Both the position numbers and the translations under genes were made by a program. 47,974 nt of DNA from a virus: the IMG/VR virus record IMGVR_UViG_3300048836_000958, positions 1 through 47,974 of that record; one strand, written 5' to 3'. A model generated the notes under the pieces. It did no database searches, was not told the DNA's origin, and saw only the letters and a program-made list of their open reading frames with translations. Below, piece by piece: positions 1-7,519 of this stretch (position 1 is the first letter of the stretch; each line of letters starts with the position of its first letter).

Positions 1-84
1 AAATGCCCCAACTGCCACAAATTTGTGCGAGTATCCTGTGTCAAGGAATCGTGTTTGGACGATGGAAAAGGTCGCGGCGACTGA
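1..84 (+). CDS. C-terminal fragment of small zinc-ribbon-like phage protein (5' cut by window edge)
   Basis: The first base is already inside an open frame that ends with TGA at 82-84. The visible 27 residues begin KCPNCHKFV and contain two further cysteines, so a C-x2-C knuckle is visible and a zinc-binding ribbon is plausible. Small Cys-rich proteins of this kind are common in early regions of Clostridia prophages, often without known function. The start codon and most of the protein lie left of the window, so no family is assigned. An intrinsic terminator follows at 158-202. Confidence 0.5.
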   Translation, partial: KCPNCHKFVRVSCVKESCLDDGKGRGD

Positions 85-157
85 TCAAGTGCCGTAACGC
101 AGAAAACGGAATATAGAATCATACCGAGCAACGGAGCCGGGCGCGAGCTACCAAATG

Positions 158-202
158 GCCGGATGACCACGAAACGAAAGTTTTGCAGTCATCCGGCTTT
201 TT
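158..202 (+). terminator. Intrinsic terminator
   Basis: GCCGGATGAC at 158-167 pairs perfectly with GTCATCCGGC at 188-197 and is followed by TTTTT. The 10-bp stem and U-tract fit a Rho-independent terminator separating the upstream small gene from the sigma-like gene at 268. I see no gene in the rest of 85-267. Confidence 0.8.
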
Positions 203-267
203 CTGTTTCGCGGTCGGTTCTTTCCATATAGCATCTCCGCCTGGCTCCCATGAAAGGAGCCAAGCAA

Positions 268-660
268 ATGAAAATCCAGTACAAGTTCGCAAATGAGACC
301 GTTGAGATCGAGGTTTCCGACGAATGGGGCGAAATCCTCATCGACCTTAACCGACAGGAGTACAACAACGACCACAAAGAGACCCGGCGGCATTACCACA
401 TGGAAGGATGCGTGTATGAAGGCGATGATTTCGCAGTCGAAGACCCGGCGTTAGCCCGACTGTTGGAAGACGATGGGCTGTTAGCGAAACTCCCATCGGC
501 AGTCGCTTCGTTACTACCTCGGCAGCGAAGGCTCATTAATCAGGTGTTTGTCGAAAAGAAAACGTATGTCGCGATAGCACGAGAAGACGGTGTTGATGAA
601 TCCGCTGTTCGGAAAGCCGTGGGGCGCGCTCTCAAAAAGCTTGAAAAACTTCTGGTGTAG
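268..660 (+). CDS. Sigma-70 region 4-like helix-turn-helix protein
   Basis: The product is 130 aa. The C-terminal half (about residues 80-128) reads LLPRQRRLINQVFVEKKTY, then an alanine-rich helix and a second helix with AVRKAVGRALKKLEKLL. This is the pattern of sigma factor region 4, which binds -35 elements. The N-terminal half is acidic and has no sigma region 2, so it is not a full sigma factor and more likely regulates transcription of the element. An in-frame ATG exists at 250, but the ATG at 268 is preferred because AAAGGAG lies 9 nt upstream. The stop codon abuts a structured leader RNA (661-733) in front of the next gene. Confidence 0.75.
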   Translation: MKIQYKFANETVEIEVSDEWGEILIDLNRQEYNNDHKETRRHYHMEGCVYEGDDFAVEDPALARLLEDDGLLAKLPSAVASLLPRQRRLINQVFVEKKTYVAIAREDGVDESAVRKAVGRALKKLEKLLV

Positions 661-733
661 ACCGTCCGATCAGGTCGTTTTTGTGGCCGTATATCGAAGG
701 GTAACAAAAGATCCGCCCTTCGGAAAGGACGGT
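661..733 (+). ncRNA. Structured multi-stem leader RNA candidate overlapping the ribosome site of the 738 gene
   Basis: Three nested perfect or near-perfect stems can be drawn. The outer stem is ACCGTCC 661-667 with GGACGGT 727-733. One inner stem is GGTC 673-676 with GGCC 685-688, including one G-U pair. A second inner stem is CGAAGGG 695-701 with CCCTTCG 716-722. The closing strand contains the AAAGGA ribosome site (724-729) of the gene starting at 738, so folding could hide it. The segment 668-697 recurs at 39167-39196 with 25 of 30 identities, again just before a helix-turn-helix gene. Whether it senses a ligand, a protein or nothing is unknown. Confidence 0.5.
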
Positions 734-737
734 AGGT

Positions 738-944
738 ATGAAACACAATCTCAAAATAAGTGTTTCCAACAACCCACAAACCGGCGGCGTTGTGCGATGT
801 CGCAATGTATCGCTCCGCGAGAAACTTCTAACGCTGCTACTGGGCCGGAAAGAACGGATGATGATCCTCATTCCGGGCAACAGCGTAGCGGAATTGTCCA
901 TCGTCGAGACACCGGAGGGAGGTGCGGACGATGAGCCGAACTAA
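738..944 (+). CDS. Small conserved mobile-element protein of unknown function
   Basis: The product is 68 aa, beginning MKHNLKISV and containing GGVVRCRNVSLREKLL followed by MMILIPGNSVAELSIVE. Short proteins with this RCRNVSLREKLL and PGNSV pattern are familiar downstream of sigma-like genes in Clostridia phages and conjugative elements, but have no known function. The ribosome site AAAGGA (724-729) sits in the closing stem of the upstream leader. The 3' end overlaps the next gene by 14 nt (931-944), consistent with an early operon. Confidence 0.7.
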   Translation: MKHNLKISVSNNPQTGGVVRCRNVSLREKLLTLLLGRKERMMILIPGNSVAELSIVETPEGGADDEPN

Positions 945-1257
945 GCTGCTCCTCGATGCGGTCGAGGATATTCGTTCCCTTGCGGATAGTCTTCAAGCGC
1001 TAGCGAACGCGATTGCGGGAAATGACGTCGCGGATGAATCGTCCGCTGCGGCTTTCGAACCGGTAGCGACGCCCCCGGTAACGGTAACGCTTGAGCAGGT
1101 ACGCGCCGTGCTGGCTGAGAAAAGCCACGATGGGCTTACCGAGCAGGTTCGCGGCCTGCTTCAGAAGTACGGAGCGGAAAAGTTGAGCGCGATCGCTTCC
1201 GACCGATATGCCGACCTGCTGCGAGACGCGAAGGAACTGAACGATGCCGGAAAGTAA
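931..1257 (+). CDS. Conserved phage protein of unknown function, early replication operon
   Basis: The 108-aa product starts MSRTKLLLDAVEDIRSLADS. Residues 1-30 form a predicted amphipathic helix. A linker rich in A/P/V follows, then a C-terminal helical domain with LEQVRAVLAEKSHDGLTEQV and LLQKYGAEKLSAI. That C-terminal pattern is typical of small proteins placed just before DUF2800 genes in Clostridia phages. The start is set at ATG 931, 10-14 nt after GGAGGGAGG; a GTG at 922 is possible but lies too close to that site. The gene overlaps DUF2800 by 14 nt. Function is not recognised. Confidence 0.7.
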   Translation: MSRTKLLLDAVEDIRSLADSLQALANAIAGNDVADESSAAAFEPVATPPVTVTLEQVRAVLAEKSHDGLTEQVRGLLQKYGAEKLSAIASDRYADLLRDAKELNDAGK

Positions 1258-2386
1258 ACACGCGCTCCTCTCCGCTTCCTCGTCGCATCGCTGGCTTAAC
1301 TGCAACCCTTCGGCGCGTCTTGAACTCGAATTTGCGGACAGAGAATCAGAAGCCGCTTCGGAAGGCACCGCCGCACACGCGCTTTGCGAGCATAAACTCC
1401 GCAAAACGCTGAAGATGCGGTCAAAGAAGCCCGTGTCCCGATTCGACTGCGACGAGATGGACGCCTGTACTGACGGTTACGTGGAGTTCGTGATGGAAGC
1501 CATCGAAGAAGCGAAACGCGACTGCGGCGACCCGCTTGTGCTGATCGAGCAGAAGCTGGACTTCTCCTGTTATGTGCCGGACGGATTCGGCACGGGAGAC
1601 TGCCTGATCGTCGCGGACATGCGGCTGCATGTCATCGATTTCAAGTACGGGCAAGGCGTTCTGGTGGACGCGGTCGAGAATCCGCAGATGATGCTTTACG
1701 CATTGGGGGCGCTCCGGCTCTTCGATTCCCTCTACGATATCGAGACTGTGAGCATGACGATCTATCAACCCCGGCGCGAGAACGTCAGCACATGGACAAT
1801 CCCTGTAGCCGATTTGGTGGAGTGGACAGAAAACACACTGGTGCCTAAGGCGGCTTTGGCGTTCAAGGGCGAAGGCGAATACATCCCCGGCAGTTGGTGT
1901 ACATTCTGCCGTGCCGCGGTCAAGTGCCGCGTAAGGGCGGAAGCGAAGATGAAACTGGCGCAGTATGAGTTCGCCCTCCCGCCTCTGCTCACGGATGCGG
2001 AGATCGAGGACATTCTTGTCCGTCTCGATGACCTGACCAAATGGGCGAACGAAATCAGCGCCTACGCGCTGGATGCCGCGGTCAACCACGGTAAAGAATG
2101 GCGCGGCTTCAAACTCGTCGAGAGCAGATCGAACCGAAAATACGCAGATGAAACAGCAGTCATCGAGGCGGCGAGGTCGGCCGGGTATCACGATGTGTTC
2201 AAAAAGAGCCTGATCCCCATCACCGAGATGGAGCGGCTTATGGGCAAGGAAACCTTTAAAGAGATCCTCAGCGGCCTGATCGTCAAACCCAGGGGTAACC
2301 CGACGCTAGTTCCCGTATCTGACAAGCGGCCGGCGATCAACTTCACGAATGCAAAACAAGACTTTAACGATTTTACGGAGGAATAA
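1244..2386 (+). CDS. DUF2800 protein, PD-(D/E)XK nuclease-like
   Basis: At 380 aa this matches the usual length of the DUF2800 family of phage proteins. The N-terminus has the SSSHRWLNCNPSARLE and EGTAAHALCEH motifs. VIDFKYGQG near residue 131 resembles the catalytic core of PD-(D/E)XK nucleases of the RecB/Cas4 type. A cysteine cluster around residues 216-227 (WCTFC, then KCR) could bind a metal or Fe-S centre, as in AddB/Cas4 relatives. By family knowledge it acts in phage DNA replication or recombination; nuclease activity is inferred. It is followed by DUF2815 and the family A polymerase, a conserved gene order. Confidence 0.88.
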   Translation: MPESKHALLSASSSHRWLNCNPSARLELEFADRESEAASEGTAAHALCEHKLRKTLKMRSKKPVSRFDCDEMDACTDGYVEFVMEAIEEAKRDCGDPLVLIEQKLDFSCYVPDGFGTGDCLIVADMRLHVIDFKYGQGVLVDAVENPQMMLYALGALRLFDSLYDIETVSMTIYQPRRENVSTWTIPVADLVEWTENTLVPKAALAFKGEGEYIPGSWCTFCRAAVKCRVRAEAKMKLAQYEFALPPLLTDAEIEDILVRLDDLTKWANEISAYALDAAVNHGKEWRGFKLVESRSNRKYADETAVIEAARSAGYHDVFKKSLIPITEMERLMGKETFKEILSGLIVKPRGNPTLVPVSDKRPAINFTNAKQDFNDFTEE

Positions 2387-2390
2387 GGAA

Positions 2391-2939
2391 ATGGATAAAC
2401 AGAATACCGCGACTAAAGTTGTTACCGGCGTTGTCCGTCTCTCGTATGCGAACGTATGGGAACCCGCTTCGATCAACGGCGGTACGCCCAAGTACAGCGT
2501 TTCCCTCATCATCCCCAAAGAAGATGAGAAGACACTCGCCGCGATCAATGCGGCGATCGACGCCGCGATCAAGGACGGCGTTTCCAAGTTCGGTGGAAAG
2601 ATCCCGAACCGCGCGGCGCTGAAACTCCCTCTTCGCGACGGCGATACCGAGCGTGATGACGAAGCTTACAAGGGCAGCTATTTCGTCAACGCCAACAGCA
2701 CGACCGCGCCGCAGATCGTTGACCGTACCGTTCAGCCCATCCTCGACCGCGGGGAGGTTTACTCCGGTTGCTACGCGAGGGTGTCGATCAACTTCTACGC
2801 ATTCAATACGAACGGGAATCGCGGCGTTGCCTGCGGTCTTGGAAACATTCAGAAGGTCAAAGAAGGCGATCCGCTTAGCGGCAAGTCCTCGGCGGTGGTT
2901 GATTTCGCTACCGAACCTGACGATGACTTTCTCGGTTAA
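2391..2939 (+). CDS. DUF2815 / Enc34-type single-stranded DNA-binding protein
   Basis: The 182-aa product begins MDKQNTATKVVTGVVRLSY and carries EPASINGGTPKYSVSLIIPK, YSGCYARVSINFYAFN and an acidic tail ending DDDFLG. This is the DUF2815 pattern, a family related to the ssDNA-binding protein of phage Enc34 (OB-fold with acidic C-terminus). It likely coats ssDNA for the adjacent polymerase and helicase. The start is ATG 2391, preceded by GGAGGAATAAGGAA. The upstream gene ends 4 nt before, so the two are probably coupled. Confidence 0.87.
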   Translation: MDKQNTATKVVTGVVRLSYANVWEPASINGGTPKYSVSLIIPKEDEKTLAAINAAIDAAIKDGVSKFGGKIPNRAALKLPLRDGDTERDDEAYKGSYFVNANSTTAPQIVDRTVQPILDRGEVYSGCYARVSINFYAFNTNGNRGVACGLGNIQKVKEGDPLSGKSSAVVDFATEPDDDFLG

Positions 2940-2951
2940 ACCACATCTGCG

Positions 2952-2980
2952 GGGATGGTGGGCAGCACACCTGCCATCCC
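2952..2980 (+). promoter_or_regulatory. Bulged hairpin in the DUF2815-polymerase gap
   Basis: GGGAT 2952-2956 pairs with ATCCC 2976-2980, and GGCAG 2961-2965 with CTGCC 2971-2975, leaving GGTG as a bulge. There is no U-tract, so it is more likely an RNA processing or stability element, or a weak regulator of the polymerase gene, than a terminator. Confidence 0.4.
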
Positions 2981-3022
2981 TGCTCTGAATTAGGGGAGGA
3001 AACCATATGGGAGGGCTTTTTC

Positions 3023-4972
3023 ATGGCTGCTATAAGATCGCTATCCGTTGACTTGGAGACTTTTTCAAGCGTCAACCTTTCGAAGTCCGGCCTGTATAAA
3101 TACGCCGAGTCCCCGGATTTTGAAATATTGCTCTTCGGTTACAGCGTTGACGGCTCCGCTGTTCAGGTTGTCGACCTTGCCTGCGGCGAGAAACTGCCGG
3201 ATGAGATACGCGCCGCGCTGACCGATGCCAGCGTTATCAAATGGGCGTTCAACGCGCAGTTCGAGCGCGTCTGCCTGTCACGGTTTCTCGGTATGCCGAC
3301 AGGGCGCTATATCGGCCCCGGCGCATGGCGCTGCACGATGGTTTGGGCCGCGACGCTTGGACTCCCGCTTTCGCTGGAAGGCGTAGGCGCCGTGTTAGGT
3401 CTGGAGAAGCAGAAGCTGAAGGAAGGCAAAGACCTCCTCAAGTATTTCTGCCAGCCCTGTGCGCCAACGATGTCCAACGGTCAGCGGACGCGAAACCTGC
3501 CTGCCCACGCGCCGGAAAAGTGGGCGGCCTTTCAGACATATAACAAGCGCGACGTAGAAACCGAGCTGGCAATACAGGCAAGGCTCGCCAAGTTTCCGGT
3601 GCCGGACAGCGTCTGGGAGCAATATAGCCAGGATCAAGAGATCAACGACCGCGGCGTCCAGCTTGATATGACGCTCGTTCACAATGCGATTGCCTTAGAT
3701 GAGCAGTCGAAATTGCAACTGACACAAAAAATGCGAGAGTTGACCGAATTGAATAATCCAAACTCTGTCGCGCAGATGAAGAACTGGCTCGCTGAAAACG
3801 GTATGGAAACGGACACCCTTGGCAAAAAGGCAGTGGCTGAGCTTTTGAAGAGCGCGCCCGGGCAGCTCGGCGAAGTGCTGGAACTCCGACAACAATTGGC
3901 AAAATCATCAATTAAGAAGTATCAGGCGATGGAGGCGGTGGCTTGCTCCGATGACCGCGCCAGGGGTCTCTTCCAGTTCTACGGCGCAAACCGAACCGGC
4001 AGAGCGGCAGGGCGGCTTATCCAGTGCCAGAACCTTCCCCAGAACCACATGACCGATCTCGAACAGGCGCGCAACCTCGTGCGCAGCGGCGACATCACCA
4101 CGTTGAATCTTCTATATGATAACGTGCCGGCGGTGTTGTCCGAACTGATCCGCACGGCATTTGTACCCCCAAACGGGCGCAAATTTATTGTCGCAGACTT
4201 TTCAAGCATCGAAGCAGTCGTGCTGGCTTGGCTCGCAGGCGAAAAATGGACGCTAAAGGCATATGCGCAAAAACGCGACCTCTATATTGAAAACGCCGAG
4301 ATCATGTTCGGCGCGCCCAAAGGATCCATCGATAAAAAGTCGCCGATGCGTCAGAAATCCAAGATTGCCGTTTTAGCCTGTGGATACCAAGGTTCGGTAG
4401 GCGCGCTCAAGGCGTTCGGCGCATTGGAAATGGGCTTAAAAGAGGAAGAGCTCAAACCCCTTGTCGACGCATGGCGCGCAGCGAACCCCAACATCGTCCG
4501 ATTCTGGTGGGATGCCGACAAAGCTGCAAAGGCTGCCATTCAGCAAAAGACAACAACGGAAACGCGCGGCATTCGATTCAGCTACCAGAGTGACATGCTG
4601 TTCATCACTCTGCCCAGCGGCAGAAAGCTTTCCTACGTCAAGCCGCGTATCGGCACCAATCGCTTCGGTTCGGAATGTGTGACATACGAAGGTATCGGCA
4701 CGACGAAAAAGTGGGAGCGGATCGAATCATCGCCGGGTAAGTGGGTGGAAAATATCACCCAGGCCGTAGCGCGCGACATTCTTTATCACGCGCTATCAAC
4801 ATTTCGCTCATCCGACGTTGTCATGCACATTCACGATGAGATCGTCATAGAGGCGGATAAGCACATTTCGCTTGAAGCGGTTTGTGAGCAGATGAGCCAG
4901 GTTCCGCCCTGGGCAAAAGGGCTTCCACTTCGCGCCGACGGCTATGAGTGCGATTTTTATAAAAAAGATTGA
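3023..4972 (+). CDS. Family A DNA polymerase with 3'-5' exonuclease domain
   Basis: The product is 649 aa. SVDLETFS near residues 8-15 is the ExoI motif of a DEDD proofreading domain. Polymerase motif A is VADFSSIE near 389, motif B is RQKSKIAVLACGYQG near 442, and motif C is HIHDEIVIE near 601. All key acidic residues and the motif B lysine and tyrosine are present, so the enzyme looks intact. It would be the replicative polymerase of the phage, acting with VapE primase-helicase and the DUF2815 protein. It lacks the 5' nuclease domain of cellular Pol I, as usual for phages. The ATG at 3023 has GGAGG about 7 nt upstream. Confidence 0.95.
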   Translation: MAAIRSLSVDLETFSSVNLSKSGLYKYAESPDFEILLFGYSVDGSAVQVVDLACGEKLPDEIRAALTDASVIKWAFNAQFERVCLSRFLGMPTGRYIGPGAWRCTMVWAATLGLPLSLEGVGAVLGLEKQKLKEGKDLLKYFCQPCAPTMSNGQRTRNLPAHAPEKWAAFQTYNKRDVETELAIQARLAKFPVPDSVWEQYSQDQEINDRGVQLDMTLVHNAIALDEQSKLQLTQKMRELTELNNPNSVAQMKNWLAENGMETDTLGKKAVAELLKSAPGQLGEVLELRQQLAKSSIKKYQAMEAVACSDDRARGLFQFYGANRTGRAAGRLIQCQNLPQNHMTDLEQARNLVRSGDITTLNLLYDNVPAVLSELIRTAFVPPNGRKFIVADFSSIEAVVLAWLAGEKWTLKAYAQKRDLYIENAEIMFGAPKGSIDKKSPMRQKSKIAVLACGYQGSVGALKAFGALEMGLKEEELKPLVDAWRAANPNIVRFWWDADKAAKAAIQQKTTTETRGIRFSYQSDMLFITLPSGRKLSYVKPRIGTNRFGSECVTYEGIGTTKKWERIESSPGKWVENITQAVARDILYHALSTFRSSDVVMHIHDEIVIEADKHISLEAVCEQMSQVPPWAKGLPLRADGYECDFYKKD

Positions 4973-5054
4973 CAACGCACTACGGAAAACCGCCCGGCAA
5001 TGTCCATTCAAAAGTGAGGGCGAGTTCGCCCATCAAGCATATGGAGGGAATGAC

Positions 5055-5456
5055 ATGTTTTACATCAAGACCAAGCAGTACAGCGGAAAGACGATCACAA
5101 CCGAGATCACGGACGAAAACGTCTTCACGCGCTGCCCTGAATGCGGGCGCGAGATGCCCATCGACCTTGCGGAGATCTTCGCGGACGGAGAAGGTGATCT
5201 TTTCAGCACACAAATCTTCTGCGCCGCCTGCACCACGGGTATTACGGAGAGCCGATTATCATCGGAGGACTCTAAGATCTCGACCGACGGCATCACGGTT
5301 CTTGCGAAGGTGCTGCGCAAAGCTGGCTACTGGAGGGAGCTATCTGCCCTGTTTGACCTGTTTGAAATCGAGGACATGCGTGACCTCGAGCCGAACCAGA
5401 TTCGTCCATTTTCAGATGCGCTAACCAGCCTTGCGGTCGTTGGAGGGTTGCTATGA
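5055..5456 (+). CDS. Phage protein of unknown function with zinc-ribbon motif
   Basis: The 133-aa product begins MFYIKTKQYSGKTITTEITD. CPEC near residues 29-32 and CAAC near 58-61 form a likely Cys4 zinc ribbon. The C-terminal half is helical (GITVLAKVLRKAGYW). The start ATG 5055 has TGGAGGGA at a good distance. It follows the polymerase gene after 82 nt, and its stop overlaps the next small frame. I do not recognise a named family; a DNA- or protein-binding accessory role is only a guess from the ribbon. Confidence 0.65.
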   Translation: MFYIKTKQYSGKTITTEITDENVFTRCPECGREMPIDLAEIFADGEGDLFSTQIFCAACTTGITESRLSSEDSKISTDGITVLAKVLRKAGYWRELSALFDLFEIEDMRDLEPNQIRPFSDALTSLAVVGGLL

Positions 5457-5548
5457 GCAATAAAAATGCAGAGGGCTTCCCAGCGATGGCGACCTTTACA
5501 TGCATCAGTATATCGCATGGACTGCAGCATGGAAAGCTTGGAGCTTGA
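5453..5548 (+). pseudogene. Small early gene, apparently frameshifted
   Basis: ATG 5453 opens a short frame reading MSNKNAEGFP and then low-complexity residues to TGA at 5548. The opening resembles the N-terminus of the downstream gene at 5705 (NNEGYHDPTA). Shifting by one base after the TTCCC run at 5477-5481 gives a much more protein-like continuation (SDGDLYMHQYIAWTAAWKAW), ending at TGA 5551-5553, which overlaps the ATG of the 5550 gene. One lost C in the run would explain both observations. It could also be sequencing error or a genuinely short peptide. Confidence 0.3.
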
Positions 5549-5549
5549 G

Positions 5550-5708
5550 ATGAAAGAACTGATGCCAAGTTCAGGACTAAGTGAAGAATTTAGTCGGCTC
5601 AATTTTGAGCTGAGCAACTACAAAGATATCGTCAAAACAATGCTGCAACCTCCATTGAATAGTAGAGGTGGGCGTTGCGGCCTATCCAGAAAGGAGGCTC
5701 TTAAATGA
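5550..5708 (+). CDS. Small phage protein of unknown function
   Basis: ATG 5550 gives a 52-aa product starting MKELMPSSGLSEEFSRLNFE and continuing LSNYKDIVKTML, a plausible helical protein. The last third is Arg/Gly-rich and overlaps the AAAGGAGG ribosome site of the next gene. GGAG lies 6-9 nt upstream of the start, and the start overlaps the end of the shifted reading of the 5453 gene as ATGA, suggesting an originally coupled pair. No family is recognised. Confidence 0.4.
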   Translation: MKELMPSSGLSEEFSRLNFELSNYKDIVKTMLQPPLNSRGGRCGLSRKEALK

Positions 5709-6133
5709 GCATAGATAAACGTAATAATGAGGGCTACCATGACCCGACTGCATATGAAGCTTTATCGCTGATTGAAAAAGAAGAAGATTCGCTTCGTGGC
5801 TTTCGGCCGATCGTCTTCATCTGTTCCCCATATGCGGGGGACATTGAGAAAAACGTAAAAGCCGCGCAAGGTTACTGCCGGTTTGCGATGGACATGGGAT
5901 TCATCCCAATCGCGCCGCATCTGCTGTTTCCACAGTTCCTGAACGACACCGACCCCAAAGAGCGTGAGTTGGGACTTTTCTTCGGCACTGTCATCATGAG
6001 CAAATGCGCTGAAGAGTGGGTTTTCGGTGAAAAGGTCTCTGCCGGCATGGCGAAAGAAATCGAAAAAGCCGAGAAGCGCGGCATGCGAATTCGTCGCTTC
6101 AACTCAAAATGTGAGGAGGTGCAAGTGAGATGA
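5705..6133 (+). CDS. DUF4406/DUF7768-type protein, nucleoside deoxyribosyltransferase-like fold
   Basis: The 142-aa product carries PIVFICSPYAGDIEKNVKAA near residues 37-56 and PIAPHLLFPQFLND near 74-87. This is the signature of DUF4406-like phage proteins with a nucleoside 2-deoxyribosyltransferase-like Rossmann fold. The SPYAG loop is where such folds hold nucleotide or phosphate, so a role in nucleotide metabolism is suggested, but catalysis is unproven. The strong site AAAGGAGG precedes ATG 5705. It sits in the early operon between polymerase and antirepressor genes. Confidence 0.8.
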   Translation: MSIDKRNNEGYHDPTAYEALSLIEKEEDSLRGFRPIVFICSPYAGDIEKNVKAAQGYCRFAMDMGFIPIAPHLLFPQFLNDTDPKERELGLFFGTVIMSKCAEEWVFGEKVSAGMAKEIEKAEKRGMRIRRFNSKCEEVQVR

Positions 6134-6231
6134 ATGAACTGATCCCCATCCAATATGAAAAGGGCGTGCATCTGACAGAACCCTTGGGGGTTCAGCTTAC
6201 AAAGACTACAGAAAGGACTGCAGTTGCATGA
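6130..6231 (+). pseudogene. Remnant of an AntA antirepressor 5' end
   Basis: A 33-residue frame begins MNELIPIQYE, almost the same as the start of the full AntA gene at 6884 (MNEMITIQYE), and the DNA is also very similar at that point. After about ten residues homology stops and the frame ends at TGA 6229-6231, overlapping the Rha gene ATG. The best reading is that the Rha gene was inserted or recombined into an older antA locus, leaving this stub. It keeps a good ribosome site (GAGGAGG). Confidence 0.45.
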
Positions 6232-6887
6232 ACAATCAAAAATTGTGGGATAAGGAATACGGATTATCCGACTATGCAGGAATACCTGTTGTCAGTAGTA
6301 GATGGGTGGCAGCGAAATTTGAAAAGGAGCACAAGCACGTTCTGGATTCAATACGAACTCTCTTAAAGCCCGAAAGTGGATTATCGAGACGTTTCACTGA
6401 GCCCAGTTTTCGGCTCAGTGAATACAAGGACTCAACGGGCAGAAAACTGCCTGAATATTTACTGACACGAGACGGTTTCGTAATGCTAGCAATGGGTTTC
6501 ACCGGAAAAAAGGCGTTGCAATTTAAAGAAGCCTATATATGCCGCTTCAATGATATGGAGAAATATATCGCAGTGCTTGATACTGCAAGGCTCGAATTTC
6601 CTGAGTTGACGCAGGCAATTATGGAAGTGCATGACAAGCCGATGCCATTTCACTTCTCAAATGAGATCGACATGATTAATCGGATCGTGCTTGGAATGTC
6701 CGCAAAACAGTATAAGGAAGCACACGGTTTAGGCGCTGTGCCGTCGATCAGGCCGTATCTGACAGCAGAGAAATTGTCGCGTATTGCGCGCCTGCAGAAG
6801 ACGGACATAGGCTTGGTGCTTACAGAACCGGACTATAACAAACGCAAACGGGTTCTCGAATGGTACCACGGGAGGTTAATAAAATGA
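6228..6887 (+). CDS. Rha-family phage regulatory protein
   Basis: The product is 219 aa. Residues about 18-115 match the Rha pattern: VVSSRWVAAKFEKEHKHVLD, then FRLSEYKDSTGRKLPEYLLT, then RDGFVMLAMGFTGKKALQFK. Rha proteins are phage regulators; in phage phi80/P22-type elements they interfere with growth when IHF is absent. The C-terminal 100 residues (with VLGMSAKQYKEAHGL) form an extra domain often seen in Clostridia versions. The start overlaps the upstream stub by ATGA, and the end overlaps the AntA gene by 4 nt, so the set is one operon. Confidence 0.85.
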   Translation: MNNQKLWDKEYGLSDYAGIPVVSSRWVAAKFEKEHKHVLDSIRTLLKPESGLSRRFTEPSFRLSEYKDSTGRKLPEYLLTRDGFVMLAMGFTGKKALQFKEAYICRFNDMEKYIAVLDTARLEFPELTQAIMEVHDKPMPFHFSNEIDMINRIVLGMSAKQYKEAHGLGAVPSIRPYLTAEKLSRIARLQKTDIGLVLTEPDYNKRKRVLEWYHGRLIK

Positions 6888-7519
6888 ATGAAATGATCAC
6901 CATCCAATATGAAAGCGAGAAACCTGCCGTCAGCGGACGGGAGCTTCACGCTTTGCTCGAAATAGAGACGCGTTACAACGATTGGTTTCCTCGGATGTGT
7001 GAATATGGCTTTCACGAAGGGAAAGACTTTTGCCCAATTTTGAGTAAAAGTTCAGGCGGTCGCCCGGGAACCGACCACGCGGTCACCCTTCCGATGGCGA
7101 AGGAACTATGCATGCTCCAACGCACCGCCAAGGGCAAGCAATGCCGCGAGTATTTCATCAGCTGCGAGGAAGCGTGGAACTCGCCCGACAAAATCATGGA
7201 GCGCGCGCTGCAGATCGCGCACCGACGCGCTCTCGAGGCGGAGCGTCGCATCTTCGGTTTGCTGGAGGAAAAGGAAACGCTCGAAATCGCGCTGAATGAG
7301 TCGATCCGGTTTTTCACTGTCGCGAAATACAACGTCGTGTTCAAAAAGAGCTGGACTTTGGCGCAGTGCCAGTCGATTGGCAAACAACTCTCGGCGTATT
7401 GCCGCGCGCGCGCCATACAAATTCGCAAATGCGAAACCGACGATGAGCGCCTCGGAGCGGTGAACAGTTACCCCCTCTCTGCCTGGGAAGATTTCATGGA
7501 GGTGGGATTATATGCGTAA
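6884..7519 (+). CDS. AntA/AntB-type phage antirepressor
   Basis: The 211-aa product has the AntA pattern in residues 10-95: VSGRELHALLEIETRYNDWF, YGFHEGKDF, HAVTLPMAKELCMLQRT and KGKQCREYFISCEE. A long helix (about 105-140) and a C-terminal domain with FKKSWTLAQCQSIGKQLSAY follow; this is not the common KilA-C end. Antirepressors of this class are thought to bind and inactivate lysogeny repressors or to regulate early genes. The start at 6884 is supported by GGGAGG upstream and by the ATGA overlap. Confidence 0.85.
   Translation: MNEMITIQYESEKPAVSGRELHALLEIETRYNDWFPRMCEYGFHEGKDFCPILSKSSGGRPGTDHAVTLPMAKELCMLQRTAKGKQCREYFISCEEAWNSPDKIMERALQIAHRRALEAERRIFGLLEEKETLEIALNESIRFFTVAKYNVVFKKSWTLAQCQSIGKQLSAYCRARAIQIRKCETDDERLGAVNSYPLSAWEDFMEVGLYA

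Noticed and set aside
1421-2191. 256-codon minus-strand frame opposite DUF2800
   Set aside because: Antisense of a clear family member; composition is typical of a reverse-complement shadow.
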